Below, in pieces: positions 37,380 to 45,590 of a DNA stretch of 64,000 nucleotides. The notes below the pieces were generated by a model. That model worked only from the letters and a program-made list of their open reading frames with translations. It was not told the origin of the DNA and ran no database searches. The stretch comes from DASYXT01 sp035934555 (GTDB taxonomy: Bacteria > Verrucomicrobiota > Verrucomicrobiia > Limisphaerales > UBA8199). The stretch lies in the NCBI GenBank assembly GCA_035934555.1, contig DASYXT010000135.1, forward strand, positions 1-64,000, given 5' to 3'. Each line of letters begins with the position of its first letter. Position 1 is the first letter of the stretch. A program made the translations under genes and the position numbers.

Positions 37380-37447
37380 TGGCAAACGGGAGCTTGCAGA
37401 GGAGTTGCAAGCCGGCTGCAAGGCCGGCTTCGCGCTTCTGTTTGCCA
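37380..37447. repeat. Nested inverted repeat able to form a branched cruciform
   Basis: Outer arms TGGCAAAC (37380-37387) and GTTTGCCA (37440-37447) are perfect complements. Inside, GCTTGCA (37392-37398) pairs with TGCAAGC (37406-37412), while AAGCCGGC (37409-37416) pairs with GCCGGCTT (37423-37430); the last two overlap, so they compete. It lies 46 bp after the mutM stop, with no poly-T. A REP/MITE-type intergenic element or a transcript-end structure are both possible. Confidence 0.6.
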
Positions 37448-37537
37448 TCGAACACCCTTGCCCCGGCGTGCCTGTGAGAGCGTTGGCCGGCCGGCAATGC
37501 GCTCGCGCGCGGAGCGGAGCGTTTGTAGGTTTACCTT

Positions 37538-37965
37538 ATGATTGGTGATATTCGCCAGCACTTGGAAGTTGCACCATTTGAACCCTTCACAATTGTTACC
37601 ACGAGCGGAATCAAGCATCCAGCGCCCAGCGCTGACCATGCCGGGCTCAATCCCAGGGAAGTCGGGTTGTAGTACGGTTTGATGATGACAGCAGTGTGAC
37701 CATCTCAGGGCTCCATATCGCAGCACTCGAGATCTGCCTGTACCTGACGAGCAACGCGCAGGCTGGCGAGCCCGATGTGCCCGCGCAGAGCAGGGAAATC
37801 ACGAGCGGCTCAGGAGTATTTGAGCTATCGGAACCAGTGAGACATGCCGGCTACCTGCACCTCAGTTTCTACCGCAGCACGGGGGGAACGGACTTCGGGT
37901 GCGTGTACTTCGGCACTGAGGCACAGATGAGCAAAATCAGGCACTGGAACATCTCGGGGAAGTAA
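37538..37965 (+). pseudogene. Frame-broken small conserved protein remnant
   Basis: From ATG 37538 the frame reads IGDIRQHLEVAPFEPFTIV, the start of a widespread family of small proteins of about 70 residues. It ends early at a TAG near 37670. In another frame the family continues as VVVRFDDDSSVTISGL, then HIAALEI, and stays open to 37965 with an unrelated tail (FYRSTGGTDFGCVYFG). One frameshift explains the split. The second part has a possible GTG start at 37696, so a short product cannot be excluded. Function of the intact family is unknown. Confidence 0.5.
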
Positions 37966-37989
37966 ATCAACCTGCACGCGGGGCTCCGG

Positions 37990-38190
37990 AAAAGGGAATC
38001 CGCCACTCCGGCGGATGGCGGGATTGCGTGGCAGTCAATTCGTTGCGCCGCGGCCTGCGGCCGCTGAGTTCAGGCGGCGGGGCACCATCAGGGAGCGGAA
38101 GGTCCGACTGTTTACATGCCATGAGCGATAAAATGGGGACACCACATTCGAAGATTCCGTCTCCAGTTCCCCAGTTCATCTTCATTGACA
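37990..38190. repeat. Inverted-repeat-rich intergenic DNA
   Basis: Several short hairpins cluster here: ATCCGCC/GGCGGAT (37998-38016, loop ACTCC), GCGGC/GCCGC around 38050, and CTGAGTTCAG near 38065. An imperfect pair of TGGGGAC-like and GTTCCCCA-like blocks lies around 38135-38176. No gene is supported. The mix suggests REP-type debris preceding the toxin-antitoxin remnant. Confidence 0.35.
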
Positions 38191-38221
38191 TGGGAAGCGT
38201 CAGACGCTAACGTCAGACAGT

Positions 38222-38464
38222 ATGGAAACGATACCGCTTCGCCGTTTACTGCGGGAGCCAGTGCGGGTGAAACGTCTGACTCGCTCAGGCCAGAGTGTGC
38301 AAGTCACCGACAACGGAAAGCCGCTATGGGTGATCCGGCCGGCCGCAGAGGAAGCAAACGATGAGGAGCGCGCCCGCGCAATTGACGAGCTCCTGGATGC
38401 GGCGCTGCGATCGCCGCGTTCTTGTATTAGCGCCGCCGCACTCCTGGAGGAATCCAGGCGGTGA
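38222..38464 (+). CDS. Phd/YefM-like antitoxin
   Basis: An 80-residue DNA-binding antitoxin-like protein. The N-terminal half (RRLLREPVRVKRLTRSGQ, then VQVTDNGKPLWVIRP) matches the Phd/YefM beta-alpha DNA-binding fold. The C-terminal half (ARAIDELLDAALRSPRS) is the helical toxin-binding tail. Its stop overlaps the GTG start of a PIN toxin (GTGA at 38461-38464), the usual coupled order antitoxin-toxin. The toxin is damaged, so this antitoxin may be an orphan acting on other toxins or simply not yet lost. Confidence 0.8.
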   Translation: METIPLRRLLREPVRVKRLTRSGQSVQVTDNGKPLWVIRPAAEEANDEERARAIDELLDAALRSPRSCISAAALLEESRR

Positions 38465-38639
38465 GAGTTTACACCGATAGCAGCGTGCTGCTACGGTTGG
38501 TCACGGGGAATCCGGGGCGCAGCAGGCGGCGGCCGCATATCGGCGTTTGGAACGGCCCTCGCTTTTTTACCTGCCGTTACATGCCTTGGAAGTGGAGAAC
38601 GCTATAGACTCCTGCCAATTCCATTTTACATTCCATTGA
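38461..38639 (+). pseudogene. PIN-domain toxin, frameshifted and truncated
   Basis: The GTG at 38461 begins RVYTDSSVLLRLVTGNPG, where the Asp is the first acidic ligand of a PIN ribonuclease (YxDSSVLLRL motif). At about 38515 one base is lost or gained. The original frame ends at 38607 after 48 residues, while the next frame continues as PIN sequence (AQQAAAAYRRLERPSLFYLP, then LHALEVENAI). Soon after, the homology stops next to the 3' end of the opposite-strand gene at 38626. About two-thirds of a PIN domain, including the remaining acidic ligands, is missing. The toxin must be inactive. Confidence 0.8.
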
Positions 38640-40971
38640 CTGCAAACCCGCCGGGCCGCAACATTTCTCCAGACGGGAGCGAAAAAGGGGCGTCGCCAAA
38701 ATTAACGGTGATGGTGATGCCGTTGGCGAAAACCGTTTGCTGAACGCTTCGATCGGGGGTGAGCACTCGATGGTCGGTCATTTCGGCATAAGCAACCGCC
38801 CGGACGTAGGGGGAGGTGGTTCGATAGCTTTGCGCGAATCGTTGCTTGCGCGCCTGCCAAATGGCTTTATCAAACATGAACATGGGCGGGGTGCCATAAA
38901 GGACATTGAAAAGATCCCGTTTGTCCCAAAGGCTGGGCAGCTTGTTATTGTAATCGCCCCAGTACCACTGGGCGACTACGCAATCGTGATAGACCAATTC
39001 CCACAGAGGCAGCCGATAAGCCTGGCCTAACTGAAACCTGGCCACCTTTTCGGGGACTTCGTCCAGGATGCGCAGCATGTTGCGGCCGGCATCGGGCACA
39101 CGGTACGGCCCCAGGCTCATCATGCCCTCGAAGTAGTCCACAAAAGGAACGGCGGCGTCGTGGCCAGTCTCGCTGCCGGTGACCAACTTGCATTCCGATG
39201 AAATAAACCCCAGAAGTTTCATTTTCCAGAGGCGGCTTTCGGTCCGCGTCATGGGATGGTTGCCGTCGAAACACTCATTCCAAGGCGCAGCGGTGGTGGT
39301 GTCGATGAAACGGCATCGGTATGGATAGGTTTTGAGTTCTGGCAAAATCCTTTCGCGGGCGTAAGCCAACGCCCGGCTATCGCACAAAACTCCGCAATCA
39401 TACCACTTTCCACCCCTGCCTTTGACGGCCCAGCCACGCTGCCAATCGCCGTTGGCCTTGCGAATAATATCAGCGGGCCAGGCCGAAGTGGGCCAGTCGG
39501 GGTGGACGTAGCTCAAAAGCGGAAAGTTTGCGGGATTCATGACATCCTGGTAAATATCATAGCGGCTGGTCAGGACGTTCAGGTTGTTTAAGGCGCTGAG
39601 CGCCTCTGGCTCCCCACCTCGGCTCCAAAGAATGCGGGCTATCCCGACGGATTGCATTTGCTGGACGATGTCCACCGGGTCGCAATCCCAATTCCAAACG
39701 TTCACCGCGCCGACGAGCAGATCAATATTCGGATTTTCACGACGCTTTTCGGCGAGCGTTTTCAACCGCCCAGCTTGGCGCACATATTCGCGGTAGCGCT
39801 TGGCCAGAGCGACATAGCCTCCCTGAGCAAAAAACACGTAACGAAGTTTTCGCGAGTACCCCAACCTGCCCTTTTGCCCATCCCATTCCGGACCGATCGC
39901 CAACAGACCGTCCAGTCGCTGTAACTTGATAGCGGCATCATCCGGCGTTTCAATGATGGCGCCGTAGCCCTGCCGCTCATCGGTCACACCCCAGAAAGAC
40001 ATGCAAATTCCATGTCCGCCATAAGCAATGAGACGAAAAGTTTCGATCGACGGATCCTCCACCGGGTATGAAATCCCTTCATTCATCGGCACAATCAGCC
40101 GATCCTTTGGCGCACTGGCAAACGGGCAGGGATACTTCAGCGGGGTGGGAAGTTCGCCGTCGCCGTCCACCGTCAGGGTGAATTCCGGCCGGGAGTTGTC
40201 GAGCAGAAGGGTTGATTTTAATTCGAGCGCGGAGGGAGCGTGCCACAATTTCAACTCAATTCGGTCGGGCTCGATATGAGCGTCCGTCACCACGATACCT
40301 GACTGGGCCGGCTTCTGACGCCAGACCCGATCCGTGCGCCGATCCAGAACATCCACCGTCGCGTCAGACGTGTTGACCGTTACGATCAATGCGGCGTTGG
40401 TCAGGGCCAATTGCGGCGGAAGCCGGCCTCGATTTGCCTTTGCGGGCATGGCGAGTTCAACGAGCGAGAAATCATCGACCCAGGCGGCGGCCTTGCCGTA
40501 ACCCAGCAAACGTGGCTGAATTTGCGCCACGCCGTCCGCCACAATAAAACGGCTGGTGATTCGCGTCCATTGGTCAACCTGCGTAATGGTCCGCTCGCCC
40601 TCATTCCAACTCAGGTTTTTGCCTTGCCCATCCCAAGTGGACGCACAAAGAGTGAGCGCTCCTGCTCCTTGCACCTTGGCCCATACATCCAATTGGAAGA
40701 TTTGGCCGGGTTTCACCGCAACGCGGCACTCTGGTTCAAAACTCCAATCCTCTTCTCCTGCATGCTCGATTCGGGCGGCGCGGGTCCCCGAGTGCACATC
40801 GCGGTCCTCAACGATAACGCGACCGGCGCCCGGTTGACGGCTCCAAAACGGACGCCATCCGGTTAGCCCAGATTCAAAACCGCCGTTCTGGACGAGGTTC
40901 GCGTCAACGTGAGCGCTGGCGCACACCAGCAGGCAGAATAAAAATCTCCACGGGCACATTGCGCTTCTCAC
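38626..40971 (-). CDS. Secreted GH101/DUF6259-like glycosidase with N-terminal CBM
   Basis: A 781-residue exported protein. The signal peptide is followed by a CBM4/9-like jelly-roll (about residues 25-172: NLVQNGGFESGLTGW, WTRITSRF, AAWVDDFSLVEL). A beta-rich linker domain leads to a likely TIM barrel (about 405-700) with AVNVWNWDCDP, CGVLCDSRALAYARERIL, RFIDTTTAAPWNECFD and GSETGHDAAVPFVDYFEG. Acidic residues in those strands are candidate catalytic residues, but I cannot fix them. The pattern resembles DUF6259/GH101-related proteins. Its 3' end abuts the dead PIN toxin. Confidence 0.7.
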   Translation of the reverse strand: MRSAMCPWRFLFCLLVCASAHVDANLVQNGGFESGLTGWRPFWSRQPGAGRVIVEDRDVHSGTRAARIEHAGEEDWSFEPECRVAVKPGQIFQLDVWAKVQGAGALTLCASTWDGQGKNLSWNEGERTITQVDQWTRITSRFIVADGVAQIQPRLLGYGKAAAWVDDFSLVELAMPAKANRGRLPPQLALTNAALIVTVNTSDATVDVLDRRTDRVWRQKPAQSGIVVTDAHIEPDRIELKLWHAPSALELKSTLLLDNSRPEFTLTVDGDGELPTPLKYPCPFASAPKDRLIVPMNEGISYPVEDPSIETFRLIAYGGHGICMSFWGVTDERQGYGAIIETPDDAAIKLQRLDGLLAIGPEWDGQKGRLGYSRKLRYVFFAQGGYVALAKRYREYVRQAGRLKTLAEKRRENPNIDLLVGAVNVWNWDCDPVDIVQQMQSVGIARILWSRGGEPEALSALNNLNVLTSRYDIYQDVMNPANFPLLSYVHPDWPTSAWPADIIRKANGDWQRGWAVKGRGGKWYDCGVLCDSRALAYARERILPELKTYPYRCRFIDTTTAAPWNECFDGNHPMTRTESRLWKMKLLGFISSECKLVTGSETGHDAAVPFVDYFEGMMSLGPYRVPDAGRNMLRILDEVPEKVARFQLGQAYRLPLWELVYHDCVVAQWYWGDYNNKLPSLWDKRDLFNVLYGTPPMFMFDKAIWQARKQRFAQSYRTTSPYVRAVAYAEMTDHRVLTPDRSVQQTVFANGITITVNFGDAPFSLPSGEMLRPGGFAVNGM

Positions 40972-40992
40972 GTGAAAGCCAAAACGTGTCGG

Positions 40993-41508
40993 CTACTTTT
41001 GGTCCTGCGTTTCGGCCTCAAGGTATCGCTCGATATGCCTGTCGAGGTCGGAGAGGCCGCCGGCACAACTGGCGGCTTGCACACGCTCGACCATTTCCAG
41101 GCACCAGGCTTCTTCCTCAACCTGTTCATTGATAAACCACTGCATCAGGACCTGGCTGGCATAATCTTTGGTGGCCAGGGCGGCTTCGTAAACTGAGTTG
41201 ATGCCTTGCGTGTTGTTGCGCTCCATCCCCTGAGCGGTTTGGGCCACTTCGAGCAGAGACTTGAATTCGCATTTTGGCGCGGGAATGGCGGCCAATTCCG
41301 GCAAGGCCCCGCGATCGATCAGGTGCTTGGAGAATTTATCCGCGTGCTGCTGTTCCTCATCGATCTGCTTGGCGAAATAGCGGGCGAAACCCTTCAAATT
41401 CTGGTCAGCGCACCAGAGCGAGAGCGCCCGGTAATGATGCGCGGCGCTTAATTCCTGGTTGAGCTGGCGGTTGAGTTCCGATACGACCTTGGCAGGGATT
41501 TTGTTCAT
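40993..41508 (-). CDS. ftnA: Ferritin (non-haem, FtnA-like)
   Basis: A 171-residue four-helix-bundle iron-storage protein that assembles into a 24-mer and oxidises Fe(II). The full ferroxidase centre is visible: E19 (LNQELSAAHHY), E52 and H55 (DEEQQHADKF), E96 (GMERNNTQ) and Q129 (WFINEQVEEE). It lacks the haem-ligand Met of bacterioferritin. The gene stands alone, with the glycosidase gene downstream on the same strand but unrelated in function. No Fur box was recognised upstream. Confidence 0.93.
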   Translation of the reverse strand: MNKIPAKVVSELNRQLNQELSAAHHYRALSLWCADQNLKGFARYFAKQIDEEQQHADKFSKHLIDRGALPELAAIPAPKCEFKSLLEVAQTAQGMERNNTQGINSVYEAALATKDYASQVLMQWFINEQVEEEAWCLEMVERVQAASCAGGLSDLDRHIERYLEAETQDQK

Positions 41509-41819
41509 TCGCCGGTTATGCCGGATTTGAGGGGATTGGGCAAGATGTCACTTGCTCTTATGAAAGCATCGGCTTGTGCGCAGCGCCTGGGTGCCTCTGG
41601 GCCCAGGCGATTGGGCCGATGGGTTTGACACTTACGGTGCGCAACTCAAAACCCATCTGCACTATCCCTTGATCACTGGCAAATACTACGCCGGTGACCC
41701 CAGCGCAATTTTTTAAGGCGCGCACGTGAAAACATTGTTTTTGTGTCCGGCGCTGTCTTGTGATTTGATTCACCACCAACCAGTGCAGAACCGCACAACC
41801 AAAAAGAAATAACCTGTTT
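41509..41819. other. Intergenic stretch with a possible gene fragment
   Basis: This lies between the divergent ferritin and Gfo/Idh genes. It holds a 46-codon frame from GTG 41576 to TAA 41716 whose protein looks gene-like (GDWADGFDTYGAQLKTHL, then YPLITGKYYAGD). I do not recognise the parent gene and there is no upstream start or domain. It may be a relic of a deleted gene. The remainder is AT-richer leader DNA before the ATG at 41820. Confidence 0.35.
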
Positions 41820-43073
41820 ATGGAAGAGAAACGCTTGTCTCGAGTCGCGTGGCGGACCTCGCGGCGTCAATTCATCAAAGCAACGGGGCTGGCCTCGGCG
41901 GCGATAGCCCTGCCAACGCTTATCCCCGCCAGCGCGCTGGGCCGAGGCGGCGCGGTCGCGCCGAGCGAGCGCATCCGCGTTGGCGGCATCGGCCTGGGCA
42001 ACCAGGGAGGCTCTGACTTTGGTGGTTTTCTCGGTAGCGCCGATGTGCAATACGTGGCGGTGTGCGATGTCCGCAAGAATGTCCGCGACGGCAAGAAGGC
42101 CCAGGTGGACGAACATTACCACAGCAAGGACTGCGTCGCCTACAATGATTTTCGCGAACTGCTGGCCCGCGAGGACATCGACGCGGTGCACGTCGCCACG
42201 CCCGATCATTGGCACGCGTTGGTGGTGACAGAGGCCTGCCGGCGCGGCAAGGACGTGTTCTGCCAGAAGCCGGAGACGCTGACGCTGCGCGAAGGGCCGT
42301 TGATGATCGAATATGCCCGGCGATACGGCCGGGTAGTCTCCGGGGGGAGTCAGCGCGTGCTGGAGGATTACCGCGGCACCGTCGATATGTGCTGGGGCGG
42401 CAAGCTCGGCCAGGTGTTGTCCATTAATGTCATAACCAACAATCTCTCGCACGCGTGCAATCTTGCGCCGGAGCCGGTGCCGGAAGGTTTTGACTGGGAG
42501 ATGTGGCTCGGTCCTGCCCCCTGGGCCCCTTACAACTCCAAACGCTGCGACGGCAACTTCAGCACCGTGGACAACTCCTGGCGTTCGTACTGGGACTACT
42601 CCGGCGGCGAGATTACCGATTGGGGTGCACACCACTTCGGCGGCGCGACTTTCGCGGTGGACGTCCGCGAATTGCAGCCGCAGGAGATTATTTACCACGC
42701 CCCGGAAGGACAAAACCGCGCTTACCTGGAATTCATTTACCCTAACGGGATAAGGATCACCCATTGTAAACCGGGCAAAGCCAATATGGAAGTGGACAGC
42801 GACGAACACCAAACCCGCGCGCCCAAACCAGTTCCGGGCTATAAAGGCAAAGGCAGTATCATCGGGGATTTTCTCTATTGTGTGCGCAGCCGCGAAAAGC
42901 CGTTTCGCGACATCGAGCTTGCGGTCAACACCGTGAGCCTCTGCCATCTGGGCACGATTGCTTATCGGCTGCAGCGCTCACTCAAATGGGATGCCGCCAA
43001 ACAAACGTTTCCGGGCGATGCGGAAGCCAATCGGTTCACCGACCGAGCTCGCCGCCAACCCTGGCAATTGTGA
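41820..43073 (+). CDS. Tat-exported Gfo/Idh/MocA-family oxidoreductase
   Basis: A 417-residue NAD(P)-dependent sugar or inositol oxidoreductase-like protein. The N-terminus has a twin-arginine signal (TSRRQFIKATGLASAAIALP), so it is probably exported with cofactor bound. The Rossmann part includes RVGGIGLGNQGGSDFGGFL and VAVCDVRKN. The catalytic-type EKP motif appears as CQKPETLTLREGP, where Glu is replaced by Gln. A His-rich stretch (VATPDHWHALVV) and C-terminal sheet (WDYSGGEITDWGAHHF) are family typical. Secreted Gfo/Idh proteins are common in Planctomycetes and Verrucomicrobia and usually of unknown substrate. A HEAT-repeat gene follows after 52 bp. Confidence 0.9.
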   Translation: MEEKRLSRVAWRTSRRQFIKATGLASAAIALPTLIPASALGRGGAVAPSERIRVGGIGLGNQGGSDFGGFLGSADVQYVAVCDVRKNVRDGKKAQVDEHYHSKDCVAYNDFRELLAREDIDAVHVATPDHWHALVVTEACRRGKDVFCQKPETLTLREGPLMIEYARRYGRVVSGGSQRVLEDYRGTVDMCWGGKLGQVLSINVITNNLSHACNLAPEPVPEGFDWEMWLGPAPWAPYNSKRCDGNFSTVDNSWRSYWDYSGGEITDWGAHHFGGATFAVDVRELQPQEIIYHAPEGQNRAYLEFIYPNGIRITHCKPGKANMEVDSDEHQTRAPKPVPGYKGKGSIIGDFLYCVRSREKPFRDIELAVNTVSLCHLGTIAYRLQRSLKWDAAKQTFPGDAEANRFTDRARRQPWQL

Positions 43074-43125
43074 ACCCGTGCCGCTCCATCCACGAACCCA
43101 TTGAATAACAAAAGGATTCCTCAAT

Positions 43126-43815
43126 ATGTTACAAGACGCTTTTGAAGCCCTGAAGACCTATGACTATGGCACGGACCGGCACGTGCTCGATCCCATTGAC
43201 GAGGCAGCCGTGACTACGCTCAATGACCCGGCCGCCCGCGCTGAGTTAGAGTCCCGACTGCTGGAGGTGCTGCAGAGCAGCGCACCGCGCGATGCGCGGG
43301 ATTATGTCTGCCGGCAACTGCGCACGATTGGCAGCGCCGCGTCTGTGCCGGCGCTCGAGGAACTATTAGCCGACCCGGACCTGTCGCACATGGCGCGCTA
43401 CGCGTTGGAACGAATCCCGGAGCCCCAGGCCGGTTTGGCGCTGGAGCGCCAACTGCGCAAGCTCAACGACCCGCTCAAAATCGGGGTCATCTCTTCGCTC
43501 GCGACCCGCGGCCAGGGGGTGAGGTTGCTGCGCCCGCTTTTACACGACGCCGACGAGGCTGTCGCTCGGTCGGCGGCGATCGCGCTCGGCCGGATCGGCT
43601 CGATTGAGGCGAGCAAAGCGTTGGGCGCAGCCAACCCCGCGCCAGCGCTGGTCATGGTGTTTGCAGATGCCTCCCTGTCGTGCGCGGAGAACTTGCGACG
43701 TACCGGCCATGCGAAGGAAGCCAAAGCCACTTATCAACGGCTGCTGAAACGCAATCCCCCGGAGTTGATCCGCTTGGCCGCCGAACGCGGTCTCAAAACT
43801 TGCCAGGCAGGGTGA
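43126..43815 (+). CDS. HEAT-repeat protein
   Basis: A 229-residue, probably cytosolic alpha-solenoid. Repeats of about 30 residues run from about 55 to 175 (RLRTIGSAASVPALEELLAD-like, ISSLATRGQGVRLLRPLLHD, AIALGRIGSIEASKALGAAN), then a TPR-like helical pair (HAKEAKATYQRLLKRNPPEL). There is no signal peptide. It lies 52 bp downstream of the Gfo/Idh gene on the same strand, so the two may be co-transcribed; a protein-binding role is inferred, with no specific partner. Confidence 0.8.
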   Translation: MLQDAFEALKTYDYGTDRHVLDPIDEAAVTTLNDPAARAELESRLLEVLQSSAPRDARDYVCRQLRTIGSAASVPALEELLADPDLSHMARYALERIPEPQAGLALERQLRKLNDPLKIGVISSLATRGQGVRLLRPLLHDADEAVARSAAIALGRIGSIEASKALGAANPAPALVMVFADASLSCAENLRRTGHAKEAKATYQRLLKRNPPELIRLAAERGLKTCQAG

Positions 43816-43957
43816 GCTCACAACTGGTCGCTCAGCCCAACGAAAATCCACGCGGCCCTGGCATTTGCCGCTTCATCGGCATGACATCCGACACACTTGA
43901 CACGGCTGGCTGGTGTCGCTCAGATAAGGCGTACTTCAAAATAACCAATTCAAATTT

Positions 43958-44653
43958 ATGGCTGTCCCTGTCCAATTACCTACCAGCGCCCAAAACGAAA
44001 CGTTCGGCGGTGTCACCTATCACATCGAAGGCGAGTTGGTCCCGGCCCTGCACTTGGAACTGGCCAGTACCGGCGTCTATTTCGAGCACCACATCCTGCT
44101 CTGGAAAGATCCCGCCGTACAAGTTCAACTGCACCCGATGAAAGGCGCACTCAAGCGGATGTTGGCGGGGATGCCGTTTCTGCTCACCGGAGCCAGAGGG
44201 CCGGGTCGAATCGCCTTCAGCCGCGACGGCGTTGGCCATGTGTTTGCCTTGCACCTCAAACCCGGCATGGGCCTGGATGTGCGGGAACACCAGTGGCTCG
44301 CCGCGACCGACAACGTTGACTACACCTTCAATCGCGTCAAAGGCGCTGCGAATATCCTGCTGGGTGGGACGGGCTTTTTCATCGACACCTTCTCCTGCTC
44401 GGCCGCCGAGGGTATTCTCTGGCTCCACGGCTACGGGAATGTGTTTGAAGTCACGCTCGCTTCCGGCGAGGCGATTGACATCGAACCCGGCGGCTGGATT
44501 TACAAGGACCGCACCGTGCAAATGCAAACGATGTTCCAAAAACTCTCGACGGGGCTTTTTGCCAGCGCCGGCCAGATTTGCTGGAACCGATTTACCGGCC
44601 CGGGAAAAGTCGCTCTCCAAACTATGTATTTCCACATGGAGGGCGGGGAGTGA
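43958..44653 (+). CDS. AIM24-family protein
   Basis: A 231-residue beta-rich protein of the AIM24/TIGR00266 family, typically a trimer of two beta-sandwich-like halves. Seen here: VTYHIEGELVPALHLELAS, the glycine-rich GKALKR-like turn (MKGALKRMLAGMPFLLTGA), GPGRIAFSRDG and, in the second half, FEVTLASGEAIDIEPGGWIY. Bacterial AIM24 proteins are cytosolic and of unproven function; the yeast homologue acts in mitochondrial inner-membrane organisation. It is about 140 bp downstream of the HEAT gene on the same strand. Confidence 0.88.
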   Translation: MAVPVQLPTSAQNETFGGVTYHIEGELVPALHLELASTGVYFEHHILLWKDPAVQVQLHPMKGALKRMLAGMPFLLTGARGPGRIAFSRDGVGHVFALHLKPGMGLDVREHQWLAATDNVDYTFNRVKGAANILLGGTGFFIDTFSCSAAEGILWLHGYGNVFEVTLASGEAIDIEPGGWIYKDRTVQMQTMFQKLSTGLFASAGQICWNRFTGPGKVALQTMYFHMEGGE

Positions 44654-44796
44654 ACTGCCGCAGCGCGTCAGTTTACGAACCAAAGCTGCGACGCTTTGCT
44701 GGCTGTGTTGAAGGTTTGGCGGCTTGCGCTCGCTGGGTCGCTGTGGTCCTGGTTTACAATCTGCAACCTTAAATCTCGCTCTCCCGCTCCCAAACC

Positions 44797-45456
44797 TTAG
44801 GGCCGACTACCCTTGCGCCGTATCAGAAGCGAACCCAACCCCAACCCTAACAGCGCCAATGCAGAAGGTTCAGGCACCATAGCCGTCTGAATGCCCACCC
44901 CGGCAACGCTGTCATAGGCCCAGTCCACCAACGTCAGGCTGTTGGGATTGGACACCGGGTCGTCGATAAAATGAAGCCAACCGTAATGGTTCCCGTCGCC
45001 CAGCGCCAGTTCGATGCCCACATAACCCTCAGTCACAGCCGTATTGGACCAATCACCCGCCACCGCCTGGGTATCGTCCTGGTACATGTATCCCCGCGCA
45101 AAATTAACGGGAAACGCAGCCGCATACGCTGCATCGATCATGGTTCCCGCCGGCGTGACCGGCAACCCTTTGGAACCGGGTTTCTCAAACAAACTCACAA
45201 TCCCGCTTTGAACCGGGATTTCCGTGCTGACCGAAGTGCGCGTGTCCACATACGGCTTGAGAGTATTGCTGTCGTACCCGAACGTGAAATCGGGCGTCGC
45301 GCCGCCGGTCATGCTGACCGGCTGCCGATAATTCACCGCATCATAGTTCTGCTGCAGGTTCAATGGGCCGGAATAAACAATCGAGCTTTGGGCCAGCGCG
45401 CCCGCGCCGCCGGCAGCCAGCGCCGAAACCAGTGTCACAGAGGTCTTCGTCTTCAT
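44797..45456 (-). CDS. PEP-CTERM sorting-domain secreted protein
   Basis: A 219-residue exported protein. The signal peptide (KTKTSVTLVSALAAGGAGALA) leads to a beta-rich domain (about 25-190) with YSGPLNLQQNY, TFGYDSNTLKPYVD and EGYVGIELALGDGNHYGWLHF. The C-terminus is a standard PEP-CTERM tail: VPEPSALALLGLGLGSLLIRRKG. The domain is homologous in order and wording to residues about 20-200 of the LamG protein at 46586-48703, which lacks PEP-CTERM. In PEP-CTERM systems the tail is processed by an exosortase. Calcium binding or adhesion is possible but unproven. Confidence 0.88.
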   Translation of the reverse strand: MKTKTSVTLVSALAAGGAGALAQSSIVYSGPLNLQQNYDAVNYRQPVSMTGGATPDFTFGYDSNTLKPYVDTRTSVSTEIPVQSGIVSLFEKPGSKGLPVTPAGTMIDAAYAAAFPVNFARGYMYQDDTQAVAGDWSNTAVTEGYVGIELALGDGNHYGWLHFIDDPVSNPNSLTLVDWAYDSVAGVGIQTAMVPEPSALALLGLGLGSLLIRRKGSRP

Positions 45457-45590
45457 AGCGGTATCTGCTCAGGATGGAACTCGTATGATCACAGCAGCCG
45501 TTACAACAGGTGGCGGGTCATACGTTGGTTTAATTAGAGCCGGTTCGAGCGGGAAATGCAAGCAAATAATTTTGACAACCTGCTGAAAAA

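Noticed and set aside
41673..42947. Minus-strand open frame of 424 codons
   Set aside because: Antisense to the Gfo/Idh gene, which shows clear Tat and Rossmann motifs.
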